Of a stretch of 64,000 nucleotides of DNA, positions 45,471-57,566 are shown one piece after another. A program made the position numbers and the translations under genes. The DNA is from Henckelia pumila (taxonomy: Eukaryota > Streptophyta > Magnoliopsida > Lamiales > Gesneriaceae). The notes beneath the pieces were generated by a model that was not told where the DNA came from, did no database searches, and saw only the letters and a program-made list of their open reading frames with translations. The stretch covers positions 163,334,130 to 163,398,129 of the forward strand of contig NC_133122.1 in NCBI RefSeq assembly GCF_033568475.1, in the 5' to 3' direction. The first letter of the stretch is position 1. Each line of letters opens with the position of its first letter.

Positions 45471-48449
45471 TTTTTTACCCTGGACCTATGAAGTCAGTTG
45501 TAAGCTTTTCATTTAAATAATAAACATGTTGATGCTTTGTTCGGATATTTGATCATGATGATTATTATGACCACTCGGGATCGGGTCTATTGTAATTTCT
45601 CAAGTTCGACGAAGTTTGTTCAAATGGATCTTTTCTTCATCTATTCCATGACTTTGATATTGTTATCAATCAAAATTCAAATTATGTAGTTACCCTGATT
45701 CTTTCATTGACTTGGATGGAAATAATTTTCACGTCTTTTGTGTGTCTTTGTTATTGATTTGATTTTCCTTAGTGTACTGGTGAAGTTTTGTGCCAGAGGA
45801 TAAAGTGTGACAATGAAAGTTCGTTTGAATTTTGTTGTTTCCTCTAATTTAGATCTCTGTACCTGGATGTTTGTAGATTATCAAAGGTTTGGGGTTCTAT
45901 TATTGTCTTCCGTTGATTTGCTGTATGTTTGCACATGAAAGTGTAGTTGAGGAACAGCCTAATACTACTTGGTGTAGTTTCAGCTGAAATTGTGAACTGA
46001 GGGTGTGTTTCAGACTCCAAATGGGGCTTCTATGTTCAGGAAAACTAGGAATATGGTGTATGGTGATTGTAGACTACGAATATGATGCCCTTATAGTGAT
46101 TGGCTAGGTATGTTTCTCATTGCCTGCAAATAAAAGCTTTTCTGGAAAATTTGAAACCCTTATACCGTAAATAAAAGTTTTGTTATACATTGCTATGAGT
46201 TACTTAATGATTGTTGTATGGGGTGGGTCCGGAACCCAAAGGTTATTGGCGTTTATCTCTGCAAATAATGTTGGCACTGTCGGTTTTTATCAGTGATTAC
46301 TGACCATGGAATTGAAGTTATTAGTTTATATATGCAACAACAGAATTTCCAAGTTATCTGAGTTAATGAGTAATCTATCTATTAATCTAATTTCTCAAGG
46401 GGCTAGAAGACTTGGTATTGGAACAATTGCTAACTTGATTGCCAGATAAATTTATGGTCTTGTTCTATGAATTATTGTTTCCTTTAGTCAACTTAGTGCG
46501 TTTTAATTTAAAAGTCATTGGATTTTGGGATTTTTTTTTCGCATTTTCCATTTTAATTGAATGGAAATTGGATAATGTGTGATATGGGCTTATGGACCAT
46601 TTCATATATTAAGTGGATTGTGTATATACAGCATGATGAGTTTGTGCCACATTGCAAAATAAAGTTAGTATGAGGGAGCTTATATTGAATTACGCTGTAT
46701 GAGGGTGAAAGATTGGTTTTTAAGAGGCTCTCTTGCGCACACGTGTAGGAGGTGTACAAATCAAGGGCTAGATTTGCACTAAAAAAGCTTGACTCGTCTG
46801 CGCGCACGACCCATGCGTGTTGAATGTCGGACTGGTTGAGACCAAAGTTGGTGACCTAGGCTAACCCACCTTTTGCTAATTTATTTTGTGTGGACATTAA
46901 ATTAAATCAAATCATTTCCTCGCCTTCTGGTGTGCCTTTTTGCATGGCCGAGGCTCTTTGTATGCTGAGGCTTTCTAATGGCTTTGAGTACTTTTACTTT
47001 GGCATGGCTGAGTTAATAGTAGACACTTATTGGTCTCCTCTAATGTGCCATTGGCCATGGAAGAGGAAACGAATGCCCATACTGAGATAATTGCCCAACC
47101 TCCACAACCTATACAACACCACAGTGTTGCTCTTGCTCCCCTTTCATACTCGTTCTGCTCGTTCTGCAATAGTTTCAAGCTCCCTCGTGATAAGTTAGGC
47201 GTTGCCTAAGTTCGATGGTGTGGTAATTTGTGCTAAGTTACTACAAGTATAGCCGTTGTATGACTTGTATCCTGGGAAAGAATTGTCCATTGTGATCCTC
47301 GAAGTACCTACTAGAGGAGACAAATCTGTTTTGAAGGAAAGTGTAATATTTTACATGCCTCAGTTTTGTAACTAATTTCGTTTCTGCATCATTTTACTTG
47401 CTCCTTCAGATTAATCGGTGATACTGTACCTCGTTTGATGTTTCAATTTCGGCTATATTTATCTTGACATATTTTGTCTAACAAAGGTTTGAGACCTGAA
47501 GCTACCTGTTTTTCTCTTTTCACCATCTCCTGTGTTGAAAAGCATAGAAAAAATGTAAAAAACAAAAGGTGTTTTTTCGTGATGCAAACAACTTGGAAAG
47601 GCGGAGCTAAAGTGTGACAGCCCATCTCCATCAATTAACAAGAACTTAAAACAATAAAATCTTTTAGGGTCAAGCAGAAAGAAACTCTATTCCATGATTA
47701 TAAATGTTTTCTTGCCATATTGTTTGTTTAATTGTTCAGCAGTAACATTGCTATCCAGATTTTTGAAATGGATATGGGTTAGTTCTTTTGTTGAGTCTGA
47801 AAACGATCAACTAAATAATGGTGTTTTGTTCAACAGTAGGTTGCATTGCGTTAGGGTGATGGGTAATGGTTTTATTGATTTGTCAAGTCCAAGGTAGTTA
47901 GGTTTTAGTAGATAATTAGTGAGGTGAGATGATCATGATAATGTCCGGACTCTAGTGTTGGTCATTCGATGTTGAATAAAATTATGAATGACTGCTATTT
48001 TTTTCCCACATAAAAAGTAAGATAGGAAAAAAAAAAATCCAAATTATGATACCCTTAATCTGGACATTCCTTCATTGCCAGTGAAGAGTAACCAAGAATT
48101 TCAGGCAGTTTGGACAGAAGATCATTTGCCCGCCGTTTTAGGGTTTTTCCTTTTCAAATCTAACCTTCAGTAAACTCCAAAAATAGTCGCTTTTATTTCA
48201 CCCACTTTTTTTTGCTTATTTTTTTGAAATCGAGTTCTTGGAGATCTATGAATTACATAGGTATTTTTCTGTGTAACTATCTCTTGCGCAATGGGATAAT
48301 CGGTTACATGTCAAAAGGATTGCTTAACATGTTTTTACATTGTCGTTTTGACTTTTGAGCATATATAGTAGTTGGGGCACTAATTGAGTGTGTGTGCATA
48401 TGATGTGATATGATATGAGAGAGAACATGTGCTCGTGTTATTAGAGACA
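45471..48449. other. Spacer downstream of C1-FDX
   Basis: 3' UTR followed by unique-looking AT-rich spacer. Short ORFs here (for example 46890-47090 and 47694-47897) have no recognisable domain and no codon-like bias. I see no RNA gene and no bounded repeat. Confidence 0.5.
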
Positions 48450-49127
48450 TTAAAATAGGCTAGTGGCCAGTGGGACGAGCCAGCTCACCTTTCAAGCAGG
48501 TTGAGAAAACATCAACCCAAATCAACCCACTTAATTTAGGTGGCGGGACGGATCAACCAGGCCGATTCACGTGTAAATTTACGGGTTTTTGCGAGTCAAC
48601 CCGCAATCCACCACAACCCACCATTAGGCGTTGGGAGTGTTCACGGATCGGTTAACCGCCGCAATCGAAAATAATCGAAAACTGAACCGGAAATTCGGTT
48701 TTTGGTTTTTCGGATTTTTTGTTTTTCGGTTCGGTTCGGTTTTTTCTCCTGGTTAACCGAACCGAAAAACCGTTTTTTTTTCTTTTTTTATTTTTTAAAT
48801 CATTTTTTAATTTTTATTAATAAAAATAAATATAAATAAATAACAAAAATAATAAAAAAATTAAATTACGGTTAAAACTGAAAACCGAAACGAAAAACCG
48901 AAATATTTTCGATTTTTAATCGAACCGAACATAAAATTCGTTTTGGTTTTCAGTTTCGAATTTCGGGTGAATTGGAACTGAAATTCCGGTTCGGTTCGGA
49001 TTAAATGAACATCCCTAATTAGGCGGGGCAGCCTACCTTTTAGGTAGGCGGGTTGAAAAATTGTTAACTCAATCCACCAATTTTATATAGCGGGACCGGT
49101 TAACCCGACGAGCCTAGCCTATTTTAA
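48450..49127. mobile_element. Non-autonomous element interrupted by a hAT MITE
   Basis: Perfect 14-bp inverted repeats TTAAAATAGGCTAG (48450-48463) and CTAGCCTATTTTAA (49114-49127) enclose a GC-richer block that is split by the MITE at 48631-49017. No clear target duplication for the outer element. No coding capacity. Confidence 0.5.
48631..49017. mobile_element. hAT-type MITE, 387 bp
   Basis: Perfect 8-bp target duplication ATTAGGCG at 48623-48630 and 49018-49025. Imperfect inverted ends TTGGGAGTGTTCA and rc TAGGGATGTTCA. The interior is built of CGGTT/AACCG blocks and encodes nothing. The 8-bp duplication is diagnostic of hAT elements. Confidence 0.82.
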
Positions 49128-49359
49128 GTTTTTAACACCTCTGCATGTTATCGATGATATGAGATGGAAATTGTTGGGTAAATTAAGTCCTTGGGCTGTG
49201 GGAGAGTTGATGCAGCCATATGTGTGCGCTCTTCTACATGATATTTGGGTTATGCCTTTGTGTAAGAATCTCTAGGCCACTTGCGATTCGCACGCTTGGG
49301 TACATGGTTTCGAAATGCTGACGGTTTGATGATGCATACAACATTTTCAAGGCTAATAG

Positions 49360-49757
49360 TAGATATGCTTAACAGACTGGTTCGGACCGGAACCGGCCTG
49401 AAACCGGTCCGATAAACCCGGAATCAGGTCCGGTACGGAAGAACCGGGCCCGGAACCAGCTTCAATCCATAAAGGAATGGATTGAACCGGTTTTTTGTTT
49501 TGGCAACCGGTTCGGGTTCTGAGACCGGATCGTAATTTTTTGAAAAAAAATTGAGGTTTTTTAATAATTTTATATTAAATATGTGCATGAAACCGGCTTG
49601 ATCCAATCCGGAACCGATCTATAACCTATAGAACTGGTCTGCAGTTCGGATTGGTTCCAACTTCCAAGGTAATTTATCTTGGAACCGGAACTGGTTTTAT
49701 CCGGTTCTCGACCCAACCAATCCGGAACCGGAACCGTGGTACCGATAAGCATGCCTA
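49360..49757. mobile_element. hAT-type MITE, 398 bp
   Basis: Flanks GCTAATAG (49352-49359) and ACTAATAG (49758-49765) match in 7 of 8 bases. Inverted ends TAGATATGCTTA and rc TAGGCATGCTTA. The interior has many ACCGG/CCGGT blocks. No protein is encoded. Confidence 0.75.
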
Positions 49758-51302
49758 ACTAATAGCATTCGGCCCCCTTGTAAAATTTTTATATATAAAA
49801 AAATCTCTATAAAAAATAAATTAGTTTTTAAGTTTTACATTTTCCAAAAAATAAGCTGAATACTCATTGCGCCAGAAATTGGAGTAACACGCCCCTCTAA
49901 TGCAATTGGTTATGTTTTTTTTTTCCACCTTTTATTAACCAAATGACATAAATACCCTCAAATCTTTGAAATATTATGTTTTTTTTTTATTGATTTTTCC
50001 TTGTATAATGATTCAACATTATATTTTCAATTATTTTAAAATTTTTAATATTATAAATGAGAAAACACCACAATTTGAAATAATAAATTTACCAACTTGC
50101 TAACAGCCAACGAAACACGCTATTTTTATCATTTTTTTTAATTTCTTAAACATATTATAAATAATGAATATGGTAATAATAAACTGAATAAAAAAGTGAT
50201 ATAAAATGAATAATAAAATTAAGAAATTGAAATTTAATAATAATAATTGTAGTACTAATAGAGTAAAATATTAAGTAAATGATAATATTAATAAAATTTA
50301 CATATTAAATAAATTATTATAGCATTAGAAAATAATACATTATATAACATATATATTATTGCACAGAGTAGTAATAATAAGAAAGAATTAATATTTTTTT
50401 AAAATAAAATTTTAAATTAATCTAGTAAAATGCTGGTAAAAAAATATGATTGACTTCAAATTCGAATTATAAATTTTGAAATTCAATTGGCGTTGTAAAT
50501 ATATTTTAATATTATTTATGTTTTTATTAAATTTTCATCCATTTTAGGAAGCGTTTATTTGATTTGATAAATTAGAGATGACATAATTAATAAGGACTAA
50601 TTTTATCTTTAGTTACAAATTTGAAAATCATTCTAAATCCTTAGGCTCTTTATTATTAGGATTTAGATATGATTAATAGTCTTAAATTTTACAAGGGATT
50701 ACAAATCTATAATTGAGATAAAAGGTAAAACAATCTGTTATACCCTTCCTTTTTCTATGATATTATACCAAATATAAGATTATTATGATAGTTAAATGGT
50801 AAAATCATAATTAATGTCCCTCGATTATATTTTTTATGTTGATAAATTTGTTTAACTTAATTTATTTTGATTTTTAACACCATTATTCTGTATTTAAATT
50901 TTTAACCAAATAAAAAAATATCAATCATTTATATACTCTCACCTTAGTTTTTTAAAATCGATCACATATTGTTGTTGATTTTTTTTCAAAATAGTATACA
51001 ATTTTTATATTTTAAAATCAATTTCACAATTATATTTATTTTGTTTTGTACCCCTATTTTGTATAGTGTTTCAAATAGTGGTATTTTTTCACTTTATTTT
51101 AAAAATATATATGAAAAATTTCATTTGTTGAAATATTATGTCATTTGGGTTAATTCAAATATAAGAAAAACCCCATAAAAATATATAAATTTCACGAGGA
51201 GGTTGAATGCTATTAGCCCAACACTTTCATTACCATCTAATTTTGATTCTAAAATAGATCAAAATTTTTCCATAATCGAACTTGATGCCAATTGAGTTGG
51301 AA
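49758..51302. other. AT-rich spacer, nothing recognised
   Basis: Very AT-rich sequence with simple-sequence tracts. The only longer ORF (50969-51178) is low-complexity and not gene-like. Confidence 0.5.
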
Positions 51303-51851
51303 TCTATATATATATAATAACTGAGTTTTTGCCATTTTTGGCAAAATCCCGCCAAAATCATATTGCCAAAAACGGAAATAGTATTATGTTAATTAATTAC
51401 ATATAATTAAGTGAAAAATAAATTTTTAAATAATGCATAGATGATATATACACGTATATATAAATATAGATTGATATATAGATAAAATAATGTTGCTAAA
51501 TTACCATATATTTATAAATCTAAATTTCATGATTTCATGTATTCCATATATGATTATTGATTTCCAAAGAAGTTAAAAATGAATTCCATGATTTCGTATA
51601 TTCCATATATGATTATTGATTTCCAAAAAAATTAAAAATTATTCTTTTAGATTAAAAAAATCTCGCTTAATACTTTCATATATTTATATACATGCACAAT
51701 ATTTCATTTTCAAATTGACAATTACACATCTAAAATTTAAGAAATCAATCCCGATTTGTATTTCCGAATGAAGTTTGGATATTTAAAGCTATTTTTTTTA
51801 TATATAGCATATGTTTATACGACATATTCATATTTTTTCACTATTTAATTA

Positions 51852-52100
51852 GGGTCCGTTGATTTCAGTAGATTTTTTTAAAAATAAGTGTTTTTTTAAG
51901 TTGACTTTTGAAAACACTTTTTAAAGTAAAAATAAGTGTTTTTTTAAGTTGACTTTTAAAAACACTTTTTAAAGTAAAAACTGAAATAATTTGTAAAATA
52001 TACTTATTTTGGCTTAAATAAAACACATTTTAGTTAATAAAAGAATTTTTTTTTAAAAAAAACATTTTTTCTTTATTGTCTACTGAAATCAAACGGGCTT
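51852..52100. mobile_element. Tourist-like MITE inside the Helitron
   Basis: Inverted ends GGGTCCGTTGATTTCAGTAG and rc AAGCCCGTTTGATTTCAGTAG. TTA duplication at 51849-51851 and 52101-52103, typical of PIF/Harbinger-type MITEs. The interior holds a direct duplication of about 50 bp (AATAAGTGTTTTTTTAAGTT...). Confidence 0.7.
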
Positions 52101-52268
52101 TTAGTCATGTAATCTATCATAACATAATAACATCAAATCAAATAAAATGTATAAAAAAATTTATATATTTGTGTGAGAAATACATAATATTTCCAATTTG
52201 AACTAAAATTAACATCCATCTTTCAAATGAAAAAAATTAATATTGATAAATATTAAAATTACACCAAA

Positions 52269-52307
<39 letters not shown>

Positions 52308-53038
52308 GGATTTGAATATGAAATCAATAAACATTTAAATGGTCAATATAGATAACATAATGTTTCTAATTTACCACATATATATATATGTATAAATCTC
52401 AACTCCGAGATTTCAACATTCTATACATAATCATTGATTTCGAAAAAAAAAATAAAAAATCATTCTTAAAGATTCAAAAATAAAATCATGCTTAATACTT
52501 TCAAATATTTTAATCAATATACAATATCTGATTTCCAAAATATTGACAATTTTATATTTATAATTCAAAAAATAATTCCGACACAATTAAAAATTATAAA
52601 ACTTAACAAAACTCATTAAGAATTTTCAATATTGGTTTGAAGACACTTACGGCATAAATACTATTTACGAGCAGAAAATATTATTTAACATTTCAAATTT
52701 CAATAAAATATTTAACACTCAATTGCAAAGCAAATGATACCTTTATTTAAAATGATCTGAGAACTAGACCTTTTAGATTGACATTGAGCGTTGAAACTAC
52801 GGTTAGTACATTTCTACGATCTACCTTCATCAAGACAAACAAAATCTCACGATGGAATTCATATTTTAAGATGTTGAGGTATACATAAACTTTTTGTGAT
52901 TTGTTTTTATATTCAATCTATCTTCGATTTTATTATAACATTTTCTCCATTTTTTAGGGAACACACATACATATCATAATTTGTGTATTTTACACCGATT
53001 ATTTAATGAAACATATATTTGAAACATGTTTTCACTAG

Positions 53039-53410
53039 GTTCAAAATACAAGTGAGAGTTGTTGACATCACCGGAAAATATGAAGTTTTCTTATTGTGGG
53101 ATAGATAGTGTGCTGAAATTTTTGGAAAAATATCTTTAGAGTTGAAGACTAAAACGAAAATCAGGTTTACGAAATAAGTTTTTGATAGTTAATGTATTTT
53201 TTTCATTGTAGATGATTATTAAATATAAATCTTGCATATATTATTTCATGGTATGGATGCTACAGAAATGTTGAAAGAATTTCAATATATAGCTTATCAA
53301 AATGTTTTTTTCAAAATTCAAGTGAGATAACCAAATTCATGAAAATAATGGAACATATATTGTCATCAAAATGGTAACATACCCTATAATTGTAGAAAAA
53401 ATACGTTGAA
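53039..53410 (+). pseudogene. RPA1-like (OB-fold) gene relic in the Helitron
   Basis: Translation from about 53039 reads FKIQVRVVDITGKYEVFLLW, then after a stop CAEIFGKISLELK. This matches an RPA large-subunit OB-fold. A splice-acceptor-like TTCACTAG lies just before. A second block near 53325-53400 reads DNQIHENNGTYIVIKMV and is also RPA-like. At least two in-frame stops are present. Plant Helitrons commonly carry RPA-like genes. Only these fragments are recognisable; flanking exons are too decayed to place. Confidence 0.55.
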
Positions 53411-54207
53411 ATTTTTTTTGAGAGCCAGGTATAATATTTTTTCTTTGAAAGTCATTATTTCAAATTTAATATATTATTTTTTAACATTCTCGAATTGTTA
53501 CAGGAATCCGATTTATTTTAAAAACTGAAAATGACATAAACTGGAGATGTGGAGGTGTGCTAATCATGAAATTAAGTATAACATCTAGAAGAATTTGCTG
53601 CATTACCTAATAAATATTTTTTCCCACAGGTTTTATCGTCGTAATGTGAGGTTTCTATACAATTAAAATTTACAAGCAAAACTCTTATTTCACAAGATGG
53701 TTTGAAGGATTATACTCTGAAAGGAACGTAGATGAATGAGTTTTCTTCAACAATAATAGAAAAAAAATTAAAAACTACCATCAAGAAGAGAAAAGATTGA
53801 AATATATTTTTCAAAATATAGAGTGCTAAATTCAAATTTTATGTAGTGGTTGGAGTTTCATTCGTCAATGAGTTTTGATTGGTTTAAATATTTTGATAGT
53901 TCCAGGATTTTTAATTATGTTGGTATTGTTCGAATAATTTTATTAATAAAGTTTAATTGCCGATTTATAATTTTTTTAATACATTCACTTTTTACTTTTG
54001 ATATTACATAATCTCTATAAAATATAAACATCTATGTTAAATTAATGCAACTTCAAATAAACAATTAATGATATAAAAAAATTTAAAAATTGGACACTTA
54101 AACAATAATTATTTATCACAAGATAGTCATAATGATGGAAAATATCACAAGTTTTGAATTTAATCCCATAATATTTGATTTCTTAATATAGAACATATTA
54201 ATTAAAG

Positions 54208-54399
54208 GAGTAATGCTACAGGTACAACGAAATATGTACAACAAATCTTACAACACAAAAAATTCAATACAATAATTTAATTTATCAAAATCTCACGATA
54301 CATTAAATGCAAAATCTCGCGATAAAATAGCAAAATATCACGATATTATTGTTATAAATATCGTTGTACACGATATTTATTGTACCTCTAGCATTTTCC
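54208..54399. mobile_element. Short MITE with 9-bp target duplication inside the Helitron
   Basis: A 192-bp element with ends GAGTAATGCTACAGGTACAA and rc GGAAAATGCTAGAGGTACAA. Perfect 9-bp duplication TAATTAAAG at 54199-54207 and 54400-54408. It is probably related to the MITE at 24168-24326. Confidence 0.78.
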
Positions 54400-56021
54400 T
54401 AATTAAAGATTCAAAACATCTATAATAAAATTAATTTATTAATTTAATTTAAAACTCTACATAAATACTTTAGTTTCAATCAAATACATGCAAATATGAC
54501 ACCTTCTAGAACAGATTAAAAAACATATATTAGAAAATTCATGCAATAATTACAATAGAGTATGATCAATCTTATCAAAATTTCGAATATATTTTTTTTC
54601 TTAACATACAGTATCAACTAAATATTCAAAACAATATCAATCAACATAATTTTCTTAATTTAATTTAAATTTCAACTTTTATATTCGATTTATTATGAGA
54701 TATTTCATATTAGATTAAAAACATGCAGATTAAAAATTGATACGAATATTGTAATAATTTATTACATGTCAATCAACTTGGCCAATCAACTTTTCGAATA
54801 TTTCCGTAGTTAAATTTTCAAAATTAAAACCATTCGAAAAAGGAAAATTACATAAGTAAGGGATTCAATCCCATAAATGTAAACATCTACGTTAAATTCA
54901 TTCTTTCACATAACCAACTTAATAATACACAAAAATTAAAATACCGTACACTGAAAGCAATAATTATTATTAAAAAAATTTAAAACTTTATAACATTGTT
55001 AGCTTATGAATAATATCTACTAATTATTGTTGCAAAAAATAGTCATGATGATGAAAAACAAACAAGTATGAGATTCAATCTCATAATCTCTGTTTTCAAA
55101 ATATAGAACATATCAATCCAACTTTGGAAAATCAATAAATCAATCAATCTAATTTCTTGATTTAATTATATATTTAATATGAATACACGTTTTAGTTTCT
55201 AAATGTTTTTGAAAAATATGACACATTCCATAAAAGATTAAAAAAACATGTAACTGAAAATTTCAATGCAAAATTACAAGAAATCGTGACCAGTCAATCA
55301 AATTTTTGTGTATATTTCCTTTGTTGATAATTGATATACAATATCAATTAAAGATTTAATAAATCAATCAAAATAATTCGTTAGTTAAATAAATCAACCT
55401 TTATATATAATTTAGTTTTAATGAAATACCAGCAAGTCTAACATATTCCATATTAGATTACAAAGATATAATTTGTGAATTCATACTAAAATTGTAATAT
55501 ATATAATTACCCCAGAATCAACTTTTTTTTTAAAAAAAAATTTTATAATTAAGTTTTGGATTCAATCCCATAATCCATGCTTCTCAAATGTAGAGCATAT
55601 TTAATCAAACCACTCCTCTCATCTTCTTGGAAAAAATTTACCACCCAATTCAATCTCAAATCCAAACTCACATATTTTCATAAACAATCATCACATAATC
55701 TCCCATATGGAGCATATTTAAGGAAGTATTTCAAAAATTTTAAGATAATTTGTTTGTTTTTTTAATTATATGATATATAATCCATATTTCGATTATTCGT
55801 TCAAATATTCATTCTTATCATTTTTATCATTAATTTTATAAAATAACTTCACGTGCATCGCACGACATATTTTTGTTTAAAAAGTTTTTTGTTTCTTTTT
55901 AAAAGTACTTTTTTATCGTTATTCTTATTACTTATTGTAAAATTAAATTTATTTACAATTTAATTTTATATTCAAAATTTTCATTTAATCTAATTTAAAT
56001 ATATTATACACAAGATATAAT

Positions 56022-56048
56022 CCGTGCATCGCACGGGTGAAATACTAG
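56022..56048 (+). other. Helitron 3' hairpin and CTAG terminus
   Basis: Perfect 6-bp stem with an ATC loop, then GTGAAATACTAG. A second hairpin CGTGC-ATC-GCACG lies at 55852-55864 inside the element, about 170 bp upstream. Confidence 0.75.
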
Positions 56049-56374
56049 TATGTATATAAAACAAACTTTATTCCTAATCCTAATTTAAAATTTTGGGAAA
56101 CAATCTTGATGAAATAACAATTGTTCGAGTTTGGGGAAAAAAACATATTATCTATACAAAATGGTGGATATGCGTAATCCATAAAATGACAAAGTGGGTA
56201 GGACAGTTTGGATGGGCCATACATATAGCCCAATATGAATGTTACGATGCCCTAGCCCAAAAATTTCTCTATATATGTATGTATATGAATTCACCTCTGA
56301 GGGCATCCCCCACCGCCCAAGCGGGACATTGGTAGCTTGCTGGAGCTTCATTCTTGTTCGAAATCCAAATCCAA

Positions 56375-56782
56375 ATGGGTGAGGTCTTCCTCTTCTTGTT
56401 CGTTTCTCTCTTTCTCTTCTTGTTTGTCTCTCTCTCTTTTGCATACACGCAAGTCAGCTTCTTGACTGGATCTGCAAAAAAACCACGGATCCAGCCAATT
56501 ATTAGACTCAAACTTGCAATATTAAGTTTCCGGTATCACTCGCCTGAATCTGATTATGATGATTATTCGGGCCCTTGTTCTACCGGAACATTCTTGTTTT
56601 TCGTTTTCTTTGGCGAACGCACTCTGTCCCAGAACCGCGCGTTCGAATGTTCTGAGGCAATTTCTACGTTCGCTAAATCGAGTTTGCGTTTCCAATTTAC
56701 TCGTCCATTTGGTCGTGTGACCATTTTGGGCACATGGTTGGATTACATTTCATCTTCTGATAATTGTGCTATCTATGAATAG
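56375..56782 (+). CDS. Hypothetical secreted-protein-like ORF
   Basis: 135 aa from the ATG at 56375 (MGEVFLFLFVSLFLFLFVSL). The first 25 or so residues look like a strong signal peptide or membrane segment; the rest has no recognisable domain. A TATATATG box lies near 56270, about 100 bp upstream. It may be the first exon of a gene, or a chance open frame in a pyrimidine-rich stretch. Other sequence in 56049-57566 shows no gene I can support. Confidence 0.25.
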   Translation: MGEVFLFLFVSLFLFLFVSLSFAYTQVSFLTGSAKKPRIQPIIRLKLAILSFRYHSPESDYDDYSGPCSTGTFLFFVFFGERTLSQNRAFECSEAISTFAKSSLRFQFTRPFGRVTILGTWLDYISSSDNCAIYE

Positions 56783-57566
56783 ATTACCATTTTGGACACG
56801 TAGAACATAAAATATAACCACAAATATATGTTTTGAGTGTATTATTTAATGTGAGAGATTTAATGATTTTCAAATATTTTTGTAAAGAAGATTGAACGAG
56901 ATGATTTGAATTTTTTTTTAAATTACTCAATTACTTTATTTGCATCTATTCAAATACAACAAGAGATAGTTCTATAAATAATCTAGAGATATTTAAAATT
57001 TCAATAGATTTTAATGGAAAATTTTCAGATACAAATCTTGAAATTTTATGTTCCAACTATGAAAATTTAAAAATTCTCCTACATCCTTTCCAAGTTTTTA
57101 TTTGAATAGCCAAATAAATTAACGCACGCTCCCTCTTCTCCTCCCAAACGATTCTCAAGAAGACTTGTGTATATTAATGTCCAATTATCAAGCCAAGAAT
57201 CTCGAATTACTATTGTATTTAAGTGATGATAGAAACGAAGATATATTCCTATCCTGAAACGAGCATGATTCCCATATTTGGAATGAAGAGAACTTAATTT
57301 GACGTATGGATGCGATGGTTTAATTTGTGCTATTACGTCGTCTACTTCCATGTTAATCATGGTGTCTTATAGCATCCAAATGATGTTGCAGTCGGTGGAA
57401 ACTAGCTGTGCAAACAAGTTGGTGGAAAGTGGAATTTTGCAATATTTGGAAACTAGCCAGCCGTTTGCAAAATAGCTCTTGCATGACAAGATTGGTCTTC
57501 TGGAATTATTGGTTCTAAAAACTCATCATTTGGGGCAAGCTAAGGCTTAAATTCGCTTCCTCCAAA

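Larger units (their letters stand above)
51303..56048 (+). mobile_element. Helitron, probably non-autonomous
   Basis: The 5' end is TCTATATATATATAATAACT at 51303, preceded by A. The 3' end is CTAG at 56045-56048, followed by T. A perfect hairpin CCGTGC-ATC-GCACGG (56022-56036) lies 12 bp before the end. TC start, CTAG end, 3' hairpin and A/T insertion site are the Helitron hallmarks. I see no RepHel helicase. A relic of an RPA-like gene lies inside at about 53039-53410, and two MITEs have inserted (51852-52100 and 54208-54399). Confidence 0.75.

Noticed and set aside
46890..47178. Overlapping ORFs on both strands in the spacer
   Set aside because: No domain, no transcript signal visible; likely chance.
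48650..49010. CGGTT/AACCG-rich tract considered as a CRISPR-like or satellite array
   Set aside because: Units are irregular and lie within one hAT MITE with an 8-bp duplication.
52272..52302. AT run considered as a boundary of an element
   Set aside because: Plain microsatellite; no matching end found.
57079..57360. Minus-strand 93-codon ORF upstream of the PIF nuclease
   Set aside because: No Myb/SANT signature of a PIF ORF1 and no recognisable family.
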